The translations under genes and the position numbers were made by a program. A stretch of DNA of 64,000 bases from an uncultured Pelagibacteraceae bacterium (lineage in GTDB: Bacteria > Pseudomonadota > Alphaproteobacteria > Pelagibacterales > Pelagibacteraceae), in assembly GCA_902629285.1 (NCBI GenBank), contig CACOQN010000002.1, forward strand, positions 62,001 through 126,000, written 5' to 3'. Under the pieces are notes generated by a model. The model did not search any database. It was not told the DNA's origin and saw only the letters and a list, made by a program, of their open reading frames with translations. Position 1 is the first letter of the stretch; each line of letters opens with the position of its first letter. Of this stretch, positions 1 to 8,029 are shown piece after piece.

Positions 1-513
1 TCTTGTAATAAAATATTCGTAATAATAGCCTTTTAAGGTTTCAGCTTCTTGTTTTTCCTCTGTAGTTGCTCCTTGAAAACTATCTCGAATGACATCTCCA
101 AAGTTCCAACTTTCACCAGTAACAACTTTAAGATTAGTTTTATCTATATCTCTAAAACTGTTGTAACAACTTAGATTAGTATTAAAATAAAAAGAGTCAC
201 TTGGTTGATAATTTTTCCTTGTCAAAGTTCCATTGAATACGGCTGTCTGATTTGCAGGCAAACTTCTCGCTGAAGTATCTCGTTTATGTGTCGCTGTATT
301 CCATGGTCCTAAAAATCTATCAAGAACATATTTTTCACCTTCCAACAATGCTGTTTCAGCAACATAAAATGTTTGTTGGTACTCATCACTATTATTATTA
401 CTTTTATGGTCACCAGCAGAAATTACAATCAATGCACCACCCATCAATGACATTGCTAACATTAAAACTAATGATAAGACTAAAGCAAAACCTTGTTCGT
501 TTTTATTTTTCAT
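1..513 (-). CDS. pilX: PilX-like minor pilin / pilus assembly protein (partial, C-terminus cut by window edge)
   Basis: Reading the minus strand from an ATG at 513-511 gives 171 open codons running off position 1. The N-terminus has a short basic leader ending in Gly (KNEQG) followed by a long hydrophobic helix (FALVLSLVLMLAMSLMGG). A motif resembling the PilX_N signature follows (QQTFYVAETALLEGEKYV, where the family has an 'AAEAALREGE'-like stretch). The start overlaps the stop of the upstream pilW in an ATGA quartet, so the two are translationally coupled. PilX-type minor pilins prime type IV pilus assembly in the inner membrane. The C-terminal part, and any pilY1/pilE beyond, lies outside the window. 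Confidence 0.8.
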   Translation of the reverse strand, partial: MKNKNEQGFALVLSLVLMLAMSLMGGALIVISAGDHKSNNNSDEYQQTFYVAETALLEGEKYVLDRFLGPWNTATHKRDTSARSLPANQTAVFNGTLTRKNYQPSDSFYFNTNLSCYNSFRDIDKTNLKVVTGESWNFGDVIRDSFQGATTEEKQEAETLKGYYYEYFITR

Positions 514-1349
514 TGTAATCCCAGATTTCTTGCATGAGCTGAAACAATAATAGACTCTCTTAAAAATTTATCAGTGTTTGATTTTGTTCTCGAACCATCC
601 ATCATTGCTAATACTTTTCTTAATTTTGAATTTCTAAAAAAAGGTTTTGATGATCTAACTGTTAAAGCAACATCAATTGTTTTAATTGAATATAATTTAT
701 CTTTAGTAGCATTCGTTGGAGTAGGAGGTGGATTAATTAATAAACCTTTATCATCAATAGGATTAAAAACTAAATCTGACACATAATCTAAAACAATTTC
801 TTCGCCATAGGTTTTTGAATTTCCATCTGTTGATGGATCATCCCATTTATTAGATGTTGAATTCCATCCCACCTTAGATTTATAAAGCGCAAATGCTTTA
901 ATGGGTGGAAACTTATTACCTGGTAGTGGTTGAGCTGACTTATCAGGTAATTTTGATGCTTTACATTCATAAGTAATTTTATATCTCTCAAAAACATATC
1001 TTGGTGTTCTGCTACTGTTATAATTTACATCACCATAAACTATTTCTAATTTATCACATGCTGTATTAAAATTTGAGCTTTTGGTAATTATGATAGGTGA
1101 GTGTTCATTTGAAGTTTTAATATTATCATTAAAATATTTAAATCCAGCGTTCCTGATATCTCTTAACATCATTCCAACCACATCTCTTCCTGCAGTTGAA
1201 ATCTTTGCTCGATCGGCAACTTGTGAGTAAGTGTTATTTACAACTTGATAAGAAGTAAACATCGCTGCCATCATCACAACAGAAATTAATATTCCAATTA
1301 AAATTTCTATTAAAGTAACTCCAGCAATTGAATTAAGTTTTTTTTTCAT
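510..1349 (-). CDS. pilW: PilW-like minor pilin
   Basis: 279 residues with a class III (prepilin) signal: basic leader MKKKLNSIAG, then VTLIEILIGILISVVMMAAM with the conserved Glu at mature position 5. The rest is a soluble pilin-like domain with no strong motif. It is the second-to-last visible gene of the minus-strand minor pilin operon, overlapping pilX by four bases and abutting pilV (shared base at 1349). The gene order fimT-pilV-pilW-pilX matches minor-pilin operons of other proteobacteria, which is the main reason for the PilW call. The exact paralogue assignment is less certain than pilin-family membership. Confidence 0.8.
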   Translation of the reverse strand: MKKKLNSIAGVTLIEILIGILISVVMMAAMFTSYQVVNNTYSQVADRAKISTAGRDVVGMMLRDIRNAGFKYFNDNIKTSNEHSPIIITKSSNFNTACDKLEIVYGDVNYNSSRTPRYVFERYKITYECKASKLPDKSAQPLPGNKFPPIKAFALYKSKVGWNSTSNKWDDPSTDGNSKTYGEEIVLDYVSDLVFNPIDDKGLLINPPPTPTNATKDKLYSIKTIDVALTVRSSKPFFRNSKLRKVLAMMDGSRTKSNTDKFLRESIIVSAHARNLGLQ

Positions 1350-1957
1350 TAATGAATTTGAAAATATAAATATTTTTTCTTTGGTTTATTAGAACCTGTG
1401 CTAACATTTACTTCCATTTTACCGAGATACCATTTTTCATAGATACCCGTATTGCCATATCTTTGAGTATTATTATAAGTACAATTGTTTCCTGAAGCTC
1501 TATTATTACAAATATCATAAACTTTTAAAAATTTTGTATCTGAGGTGGTATTCCCTCCCGCACATTTTAATCTTCTTGTTGAGAAACGATCATCCCATTT
1601 TTTAAATTTATTTTGTGCAGCATTGGTAAAAGTTCCAGTTGTCGTCGTTCCTGATGAACAGCTACCCATATTCCAAGATGTTTTTGAGGTATTCTTATTA
1701 GCAAGTAAATAATCCATAAATTTAACGTCCGTTGTTGGAGAATTTGAGTGTTTTTCAGAAATTAAATCCTCTGCAACCATACCTGTTAAAAAAGTTGCCT
1801 TTGTTCGCTCGCCAGAAATATCGATTGATCTCACAGAATACTGGACCATCTGAAACACAGCAACAAAGCCAATACCAATGATTGCCGTAGAGACTAAAGC
1901 CTCTAATAAAGTCATTCCTTTTTCAGATTTTTTATAATCTATTCCAAGCACTTCCAC
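1349..1957 (-). CDS. pilV: PilV-like minor pilin
   Basis: 202 residues. A 14-residue leader ends in Gly (YKKSEKG), followed by MTLLEALVSTAIIGIGFVAV, a typical prepilin helix with Glu5 and the 'LLEALV' wording common in PilV proteins. There are several cysteines in the C-terminal half (for example GSCSSG, LKCAGG, ICNNRASGNNC), which suggests disulfides. The start overlaps the end of the preceding fimT-like gene by 26 bases. It is likely processed by a prepilin peptidase not encoded in this window and forms part of the pilus tip/priming complex. Confidence 0.78.
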   Translation of the reverse strand: MEVLGIDYKKSEKGMTLLEALVSTAIIGIGFVAVFQMVQYSVRSIDISGERTKATFLTGMVAEDLISEKHSNSPTTDVKFMDYLLANKNTSKTSWNMGSCSSGTTTTGTFTNAAQNKFKKWDDRFSTRRLKCAGGNTTSDTKFLKVYDICNNRASGNNCTYNNTQRYGNTGIYEKWYLGKMEVNVSTGSNKPKKKYLYFQIH

Positions 1958-2585
1958 CCCATTTAAATTTACTTATATTACCAAATCTATTCCACTCTAC
2001 CAAGTATGCAGGTTTTTCCAATCCATCAGCTTGGGTTGTGGCACATTTTCCACCAGATTTGTTAGCATTTTCTGTTGTACAAATAATTATATAATTGTTT
2101 GTTAATCTTCCCTCGATTGAAACATTTAATTGTTTAGACAATTTTCCCTCTTTTAAAAAATATCTTGTATCTTTTGAAAAACAAACTGCACCGCTATTAT
2201 TTATATTTGTAGAAACATCATATTTTGAATATTCAACTTGGTGATTTGTCCAGTAGCCTGAATTTACAATTTGGCATGTAACATTCTGACCTGAAGAGTT
2301 TGCTATCGTTGACTCTGTACTTTTTGACATTCCTTTTGAAAAAAATTCTGTAGATGTTCCAGACGGTTTAACCATAAATTGAACAACTGCATAATTTCCT
2401 CTTTGAGCTTGTGTATTTATTGATCTTAACATTGAAGAAACTTTTTCCATTGATCCTCTAATCTCACGATCTTTTCGCCAATCCATAAAGTTTGGATAAC
2501 CTACAGCAGACACCACTGCTACAATTGTAATAACAACTAGTAGTTCTAAAATTGTAAAACCTTTAATGTCCTGCTTTTGCTGCAC
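1932..2585 (-). CDS. fimT: FimT/GspH-like minor pseudopilin
   Basis: 217 residues. The leader MQQKQDIKG precedes FTILELLVVITIVAVVSAVG and then YPNFMDWRKDREIRGSMEKV, the usual GspH/FimT arrangement. Cysteines in the second half may form disulfides. The start lies inside the 3' end of pilT (23-base overlap), so it is probably translated from the same message. FimT-type minor pilins are linked in other bacteria to pilus assembly and DNA binding for natural transformation. No DNA-binding tail could be judged by eye here. Confidence 0.78.
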   Translation of the reverse strand: MQQKQDIKGFTILELLVVITIVAVVSAVGYPNFMDWRKDREIRGSMEKVSSMLRSINTQAQRGNYAVVQFMVKPSGTSTEFFSKGMSKSTESTIANSSGQNVTCQIVNSGYWTNHQVEYSKYDVSTNINNSGAVCFSKDTRYFLKEGKLSKQLNVSIEGRLTNNYIIICTTENANKSGGKCATTQADGLEKPAYLVEWNRFGNISKFKWGGSAWNRL

Positions 2586-3579
2586 CTGGATCTATTTTTC
2601 CTGACTTAACCAATTCTTCTAAAGATTTATCCATAGTAATCATACCATCCCTTACTGCAGTTTGCATGATACTTGGGATTTGGTGAATTTTAGCTTCACG
2701 GATTAAGTTTTGAATTGGTGGAGTACATTTCATTATTTCAAATGCTCCCACACGCCCTTGACCATCTTTTGTTTTTAATAATCTTTGCGTTACTACCATT
2801 TTTAATGAAGTTGATATTTGTGCACGAATTTGTTCTTGTTGCTCAGGGGGAAATACATCAATAATTCTATTAATCGTACTTGGTGCACCACTAGTATGCA
2901 ATGTACCAAAAACTAAATGTCCTGTCTCAGCTGCAGTAAGTGCTAAACTAATTGTTTCTAAATCTCTCATCTCTCCAACTAGAATTACATCAGGATCTTC
3001 CCTTAAAGCTGCTTTTAATGCTGCAGCAAATGATTGAGTTTGTTTCCCAACTTCTCGATGAGAAACAATACTTTGATTATCAGTGTGAATAAATTCAACT
3101 GGGTCTTCTACCGTTATTATATTTGAAGTTCTAGTTTTATTAATTTCATTTACAATCGCAGCAAGAGTTGTTGATTTACCTGATCCAGTTGGACCTGTTA
3201 CTAAAACTAAACCTTTGTGAAAGTCTACAATATCATAAAGAGCTTGCGGTAAATTAAATTGATCCATATCAGGAATTTTACTTTCTACTCTTCTACAAAC
3301 ACATGCAGGACCATTAATTGTTTTATAAAAGTTTGCTCTAAACCTTAATCCACTTAAATTTACTGCTGTATCAAGTTCATGAGTTCGTTCAAATTTTTCT
3401 AATTCCTCCTCATTACAGTTCATTGATAAAAGATCTTTCAAATCTTGAGCTGTAACCATCACTTCTTGAACTTTTATAATTTCACCTGTTGCTCTATAGG
3501 CCAGAGGTGATCCTGCTCTAATGTGAAAGTCTGATATTTTTTTATTATTCTTTGCTAGATCTTCTAATTTTTCAAACAT
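2563..3579 (-). CDS. pilT: Type IV pilus retraction ATPase PilT
   Basis: 338 residues, close to the usual 340-370. Visible in order are an N-terminal PAS-like region, Walker A GPTGSGKST (about residue 129), the Asp box and Walker B around DPDVILVGEMRD, and the His box region (TGHLVFGTLHT). Near the C-terminus is PIQNLIREAK, which resembles the AIRNLIRE retraction motif typical of PilT rather than PilU. PilT hydrolyses ATP to depolymerise pilin, powering twitching and DNA uptake. It heads the minus-strand operon, 120 bases from the divergent pilMN gene, and overlaps the downstream fimT. Confidence 0.92.
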   Translation of the reverse strand: MFEKLEDLAKNNKKISDFHIRAGSPLAYRATGEIIKVQEVMVTAQDLKDLLSMNCNEEELEKFERTHELDTAVNLSGLRFRANFYKTINGPACVCRRVESKIPDMDQFNLPQALYDIVDFHKGLVLVTGPTGSGKSTTLAAIVNEINKTRTSNIITVEDPVEFIHTDNQSIVSHREVGKQTQSFAAALKAALREDPDVILVGEMRDLETISLALTAAETGHLVFGTLHTSGAPSTINRIIDVFPPEQQEQIRAQISTSLKMVVTQRLLKTKDGQGRVGAFEIMKCTPPIQNLIREAKIHQIPSIMQTAVRDGMITMDKSLEELVKSGKIDPGAAKAGH

Positions 3580-3632
3580 AGTGATCTAATAATATAAATT
3601 CAGCATTTTTTGTCACTTTATTTCTCATAAAA

Positions 3633-3667
3633 CCCATTTTGATTAAAATTTATTTTTATTCTAGTAA
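3633..3667 (+). promoter_or_regulatory. Candidate promoter of the pilMN-O-P-Q-B-C operon
   Basis: CCCATTTTGATTA begins at 3633. Its TTGATT (3639-3644) can act as a -35 with TAGTAA (3662-3667) as a weak -10 after 17 bases, placing the start about 25 bases before the ATG at 3700. The CCCATTTTGAT core recurs at 15601 and 24275 in the same position relative to a -10. The whole 120-base gap also carries the pilT start on the other strand. Confidence 0.4.
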
Positions 3668-3699
3668 AAGTTGAGTATAAGCTAAACTGAGAGCTAATT

Positions 3700-5406
3700 A
3701 TGAAAAATCCTTTTGCAAATCTTTTTAAGAAAAAAGTAAAAAGCGATGCACCTGTTCCAAAACCAGAAGCAGGGAATAAAAAAGAGAGTTTCTTTAGCAA
3801 GTTTCTAAAAAACAGATTAGGAAAATCAACCGCAAAAGGAGAGGAGATAATCGGTGTAGAGCTTACACCTAATGAAATTAGATTATCTCAAGTTTCAAAT
3901 AATAAGTCTAATCAATGGGTTTTAGATAAATTTCATGTTCACAAGTTTGAAGGAATACCTTCAGGAGGAACAGTATTAGAAAATCCAGATAAAGTTGCTG
4001 ATGAGTTAAAAATTGCTCTACAAAAATTAAAAATCAATACAACGAATGCTGCAATAGCGATACCTGTTACTAGTGCAATTATAAGAGTTGTGACCGCTCC
4101 ATTAATGACAGACGAAGAGTTAAAAACAGCAATAGAATCTGATTCATTGTGGGAAAATTTAGTTCAGTTAACAGATAATTTGGCTGATTATTCTATTTTT
4201 CATCAAGTAATAAATAGAGACACTACTGGAAATACAATGGATATTTTATTTGTTGCATCCAAACTTTCAGACATCAATAATTATACAGATATAATAAAGA
4301 AGGGTGGATTAAACGCAGTTATCATAGATGTAAAATGTTTTGCATTAAAATCTGCTGTAGACCAAATCAATCAAATAGCTGGTTCAATTGAAGAAAGTAA
4401 TTTAACTGCCGTTTTAGAATTTGGTTTAGATGAAAACTACGTGATGATTTTATATGAAAATAATCCAATCATAACAGATATATTTATTAGAAGCCAAGAT
4501 AGAAAAACTTTAGAGGAAAGCAACAATCAAGAAGAAATGGATGCGTTAGTTAGAAGATATATGACGCAAGTTAAACAAGCCATCCAAGATTTTGAGACAA
4601 AATATGAAAAAAGAATTCGAAATTTAAGAGTAACTTCAAACTTACCTAATGTTGAAGAATATTTAGGAAGTTTTAGAAAAAATATGACTAATACAGGTTA
4701 TCAACTTTTTGATCCTTTTGATGGAATTAAAGTTCCCGCTCAACTTGAAAATGAAATTAATATAAAAAATCGATCTTATTTTTCTACTGTAATGGGTTTA
4801 GCTTTTAGAAAATTAGATGTGTTTGGTTATTATAAATTTGTAACAGCTGTTAAAAATATAAATCTTCTTCCCAACAGAGATAATATGATTGCACAGAAAA
4901 AAGCAAAAGCCGTTTCAAGTTTTGCTTTTAAAGGAGTTGTTGGAATTGTTGCTATAATTTATATAACTTTATTTGGATTTTCTTTTTGGCAAATCACAGA
5001 ATTAAATAAAAAAATTGTTGATTATGATCAGATAGTTCAGGAACATGAACTTAAAACATTAGAAAAAAATAAATATGCTAAAGAAATAGGAGTAATTTTA
5101 AAATCTCTTAAACTCAGCAAATCAATTAAATCAAATAAAACAGTAAGTTTTAGAGTCCTTGCACAAATTGCTTCTGCTGTACCTAAAAGAGTTAAATTTA
5201 AGTCCATTGAATATAATGGTGTAGATCAAATTGTAATAGAAGGGTCAGCATTTAGTGACCAAGATATTCTTAAATTAATTAGTAATTTGAATAATAAAAA
5301 ACTTATTTCTCAAGCATCTTTGGCAAGTATGATTCTTCCAGGTGGCGAACAAGGAACACAACAAATGAAAGGCTTTAGAATAGCCTGTATATTGGAGAGC
5401 ACTTAA
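3700..5406 (+). CDS. pilM: PilM-PilN fusion protein (pilus inner-membrane platform)
   Basis: 568 residues. Residues about 47-385 look like the actin-fold PilM (GVELTPNEIRLSQ, AIPVTSAIIRVV, VLEFGLDENYVMI). At residue 386 the wording NINLLPNRDN, the normal beginning of PilN, appears without a break. It is followed by one membrane helix (about 410-432) and a PilN-like periplasmic domain. PilM and PilN are usually separate proteins of about 350 and 190 residues that bind each other through this same PilN N-terminal peptide, so the fusion would tether the pair permanently. The basic N-terminal 40 residues are an extra extension. The stop overlaps the pilO start by one base. Confidence 0.85.
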   Translation: MKNPFANLFKKKVKSDAPVPKPEAGNKKESFFSKFLKNRLGKSTAKGEEIIGVELTPNEIRLSQVSNNKSNQWVLDKFHVHKFEGIPSGGTVLENPDKVADELKIALQKLKINTTNAAIAIPVTSAIIRVVTAPLMTDEELKTAIESDSLWENLVQLTDNLADYSIFHQVINRDTTGNTMDILFVASKLSDINNYTDIIKKGGLNAVIIDVKCFALKSAVDQINQIAGSIEESNLTAVLEFGLDENYVMILYENNPIITDIFIRSQDRKTLEESNNQEEMDALVRRYMTQVKQAIQDFETKYEKRIRNLRVTSNLPNVEEYLGSFRKNMTNTGYQLFDPFDGIKVPAQLENEINIKNRSYFSTVMGLAFRKLDVFGYYKFVTAVKNINLLPNRDNMIAQKKAKAVSSFAFKGVVGIVAIIYITLFGFSFWQITELNKKIVDYDQIVQEHELKTLEKNKYAKEIGVILKSLKLSKSIKSNKTVSFRVLAQIASAVPKRVKFKSIEYNGVDQIVIEGSAFSDQDILKLISNLNNKKLISQASLASMILPGGEQGTQQMKGFRIACILEST

Positions 5407-6047
5407 TGGACCTTAAAAATATAACAATGTCGGATCTCAAAGCTAAGTTTACAGGAGCTGCTGATAAAAAAACATTAATAAAATTTGGAATTGGATTTGG
5501 AGCAATTATTTTATTTTTAATTATTTATTACGCAATACTTAACCCAATGGTGAAAGAGCGAAAAGTTAAATACGAAGATAAATTATTAAAACAAAACGAA
5601 ATTTCGCAGTTTGAAAATGAAATAATTCAATTTAAAGCAAAAATTAAAAAGCTAAAACCAGAATTTGAAGAAAGTTCAACTTTATTTCACTCAAAGGCAG
5701 AGGTCGAAGATTTATATCAAAGCCTTAGTAGGCACGCAGGTGTCAATGGATTGGTTATTTCAAAAATTGAAAAGAAAAAAGCAATCCCAGTTTTAAAAGA
5801 GGGAATTACTCAACAAGCTGAAAATCTAATTACAAAAGAAATGATCTCTTATTATAAGATACCTGTAGATTATGAGATTAAAGGCAAGTTTCTTGGCTAT
5901 ATAAAGTTCAAAAGAGCTGTATCTAAGCAAAAGAAAATGCTTAACTTTGACAAAGAGACCATAAGTATAGTACAAAACGATTCAACTGGAGCGATAATTG
6001 CTACAGGAGAGTTAACAATAGTAGGATTGCCAAATGAATTTTTTTAG
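5406..6047 (+). CDS. pilO: Type IV pilus inner-membrane protein PilO
   Basis: 213 residues. There is a cytoplasmic N-terminus, one membrane helix around residues 26-46 (FGIGFGAIILFLIIYYAIL), a coiled-coil stretch (residues about 50-95), then a ferredoxin-like periplasmic domain. The topology, size and position directly after PilN and before PilP match PilO, which partners PilN in the alignment subcomplex. It starts on the last base of the pilMN stop (TAATG) and overlaps pilP by 14 bases. Confidence 0.85.
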   Translation: MDLKNITMSDLKAKFTGAADKKTLIKFGIGFGAIILFLIIYYAILNPMVKERKVKYEDKLLKQNEISQFENEIIQFKAKIKKLKPEFEESSTLFHSKAEVEDLYQSLSRHAGVNGLVISKIEKKKAIPVLKEGITQQAENLITKEMISYYKIPVDYEIKGKFLGYIKFKRAVSKQKKMLNFDKETISIVQNDSTGAIIATGELTIVGLPNEFF

Positions 6048-6480
6048 AATTTTATTGGTTTTAATTATAATGATGTTTGCCAATGTAACTTTGGCAGATA
6101 ATCACGATAAAAAAGAAGAGCTTGTAGAGCAGGTAAAAGAAATCACAAAAGAATTGGCTGATGAGGACGAGGTTCCGTTAAACGATCCTTTTGCAGGAAA
6201 TGAAGGAACTAGTTCAACAGCAGGTATACCAGAAGATGAACAAGAAGATGAAATGAGTTTATATAATTTTAAACTTGCAGGTTTAATTTCTGGAAAAGAT
6301 CATAGTTATATTTCTGTTGTAAGTTCAGCTGGTGAGGCAATCACTTTAACATTAGGTCAATATTTAGGAAAAAATCAATTTATAGATCTTAGACTTACAG
6401 AAGCTATTTTCAAAAAAGAAGATGGTAAATATTTAATTTTAAATTTTAACAATCAAATAAGAGAGGCTGATGACTATTAA
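6034..6480 (+). CDS. pilP: Pilus assembly protein PilP
   Basis: 148 residues. An N-terminal signal peptide (hydrophobic core LLVLIIMMFANVTLA) is followed by an acidic linker and a small beta domain (YNFKLAGLISGKDHSYISVV ... ITLTLGQYLGKNQF), the wording seen in PilP family members. PilP links PilNO to the secretin PilQ. Many PilP proteins are lipoproteins, but no lipobox Cys is seen here, so this one may remain membrane-anchored or soluble in the periplasm. It overlaps both neighbours, pilO and pilQ. Confidence 0.8.
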   Translation: MNFFRILLVLIIMMFANVTLADNHDKKEELVEQVKEITKELADEDEVPLNDPFAGNEGTSSTAGIPEDEQEDEMSLYNFKLAGLISGKDHSYISVVSSAGEAITLTLGQYLGKNQFIDLRLTEAIFKKEDGKYLILNFNNQIREADDY

Positions 6481-8029
6481 AAAAATATTTAATTTATCAG
6501 TTGTTCTGATTTTAGGTTTCATTTTAAGTGGTTGTGCTAATTCACAATTTGCAAAAAAATACAATAAACCTTTCAAACACAATACTCCATTAATTAAAAG
6601 TAATGATGTTACCAAAGCAGGTAAATCTGAAATTGCTAAAACATTAGATATGGGGCCAAAGCCAGTCGAAGGTGATACAAGAAAATTAGGCAAAAGAAAA
6701 AAAATATCTTCAGAGGCACAAAGAAATTATTTAATTATCTCTGACAATTTCCCACTACTTAAGCAAAGAGTTACTTTGAAATTCAAAAATTTAGATTTTA
6801 AAGAAACAATGCAGTTGATGGGTAAAATAGGTGAGATTAATGTTTTAGTTGGTGATGAAGTTGCCGGAGTAATATCAGCAGAATTAGTTGATGTTCCTTG
6901 GGATAAAGCATTCCAGGCTTTATTAGATATGAAAAATTATGCATCTGACGTTGATGTTGCGAGTAATTTGATAAGAGTTCATTCACCAGAAACTTTAACA
7001 TCTCAAGAAAACTATAAATCTGAAAGAGCCCAAGCAGTTAAGAAAAAAGTAGAGTTAGAAGATAGTGTAGAGCCAATATATTCAGAAATCTTTAGATTAT
7101 ATTATATTTCACCAGCGCAAGCTAAAGCAACAATTGAAGAGTTGTTTACACAACAATCAGGAGACAGTTCATATACGCCAATTCAAATTACTGAAGAGAT
7201 CACCACAAGATCTATTATTGTAAGAGGAAAAGAAAAAGATTTAGATGTAGTTGATAAGGTTATTAAAGAAATTGATATAAGAACAAAACAAGTCTTAATC
7301 GAAGCATTTATAGTTGAAGCAAATTCAGATTTTGAAAGAGCTTTAGGTACAAGGTTAGGTGGTTATTACAATAAAGGTGGAAGCATAACTGGTGGTGTTG
7401 CAGGTACAAGCAGTGGAAGTGAGGCAGGAACAGATCTAGGTACTGCTGCTGGACTTGGGTCCGCTGCAGATAGTATATCAAACTTTCCAGTTACTGGAGC
7501 AACAAGTGGTATAGGGTTACTTAGAAAAACTACTACAGGCGTTTTAAAAGCTGAGATAACCGCATTAGAAAGCATGGGCATGGGAAAAACCATCTCCAAT
7601 CCAAAAGTTTTTACATTAGATAATCAATTAGCTACAGTCACTCAAGGTGAAGAAATTCCATATCAAACAACATCTGAAGGCACTACTTCTACATCATTTA
7701 AGGAGGCTGCTCTAAAATTGGAGGTAACTCCTAGTATAATTGGTGATGGAAATGTGCTTTTGACTATTAAAGTTAATAATGACACACCAAATAGAGCAAC
7801 AGCTTCTGATGAACCACCAATTAATAAAATGGAAATTGTTACAAAATTATTGGTTGCTGACGGTGATATTGTAGTCATTGGTGGAATTAAGAAAAATGTA
7901 CAATCAAATAGTAAAAACCAAACGCCAGGTGTAGGGAATTTGCCTGTGATAGGTAATCTCTTTAAAGGTAAGGCTAATTCTGATAATCTAGATGAATTAT
8001 TGGTGTTTATTGCACCAAGAATTTTATAA
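6470..8029 (+). CDS. pilQ: PilQ-type secretin, lipoprotein form
   Basis: 519 residues. A signal sequence ends in a lipobox (LILGFILSGC), so the protein is predicted to be a lipoprotein. Residues about 100-170 form an STN-like domain (TLKFKNLDFKETMQLM). An N1/KH-like domain follows (about 200-265), then the secretin barrel with a Gly/Ser-rich gate insert (about 300-345). The C-terminal signature is IGGIKKN, TPGVGNLPVIGNLF, LDELLVFIAPRIL. It lacks the AMIN domains of long PilQ proteins and is closer in layout to MshL/BfpB secretins. It forms the outer-membrane pore of the pilus and shares its last base with the pilB start. Confidence 0.88.
   Translation: MTIKKIFNLSVVLILGFILSGCANSQFAKKYNKPFKHNTPLIKSNDVTKAGKSEIAKTLDMGPKPVEGDTRKLGKRKKISSEAQRNYLIISDNFPLLKQRVTLKFKNLDFKETMQLMGKIGEINVLVGDEVAGVISAELVDVPWDKAFQALLDMKNYASDVDVASNLIRVHSPETLTSQENYKSERAQAVKKKVELEDSVEPIYSEIFRLYYISPAQAKATIEELFTQQSGDSSYTPIQITEEITTRSIIVRGKEKDLDVVDKVIKEIDIRTKQVLIEAFIVEANSDFERALGTRLGGYYNKGGSITGGVAGTSSGSEAGTDLGTAAGLGSAADSISNFPVTGATSGIGLLRKTTTGVLKAEITALESMGMGKTISNPKVFTLDNQLATVTQGEEIPYQTTSEGTTSTSFKEAALKLEVTPSIIGDGNVLLTIKVNNDTPNRATASDEPPINKMEIVTKLLVADGDIVVIGGIKKNVQSNSKNQTPGVGNLPVIGNLFKGKANSDNLDELLVFIAPRIL

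Noticed and set aside
252-518. Plus-strand 88-codon open frame at the left edge
   Set aside because: It lies opposite the pilX-like gene, whose minus-strand frame has a clear prepilin N-terminus and ATGA coupling to pilW. The plus-strand protein has no recognisable features.
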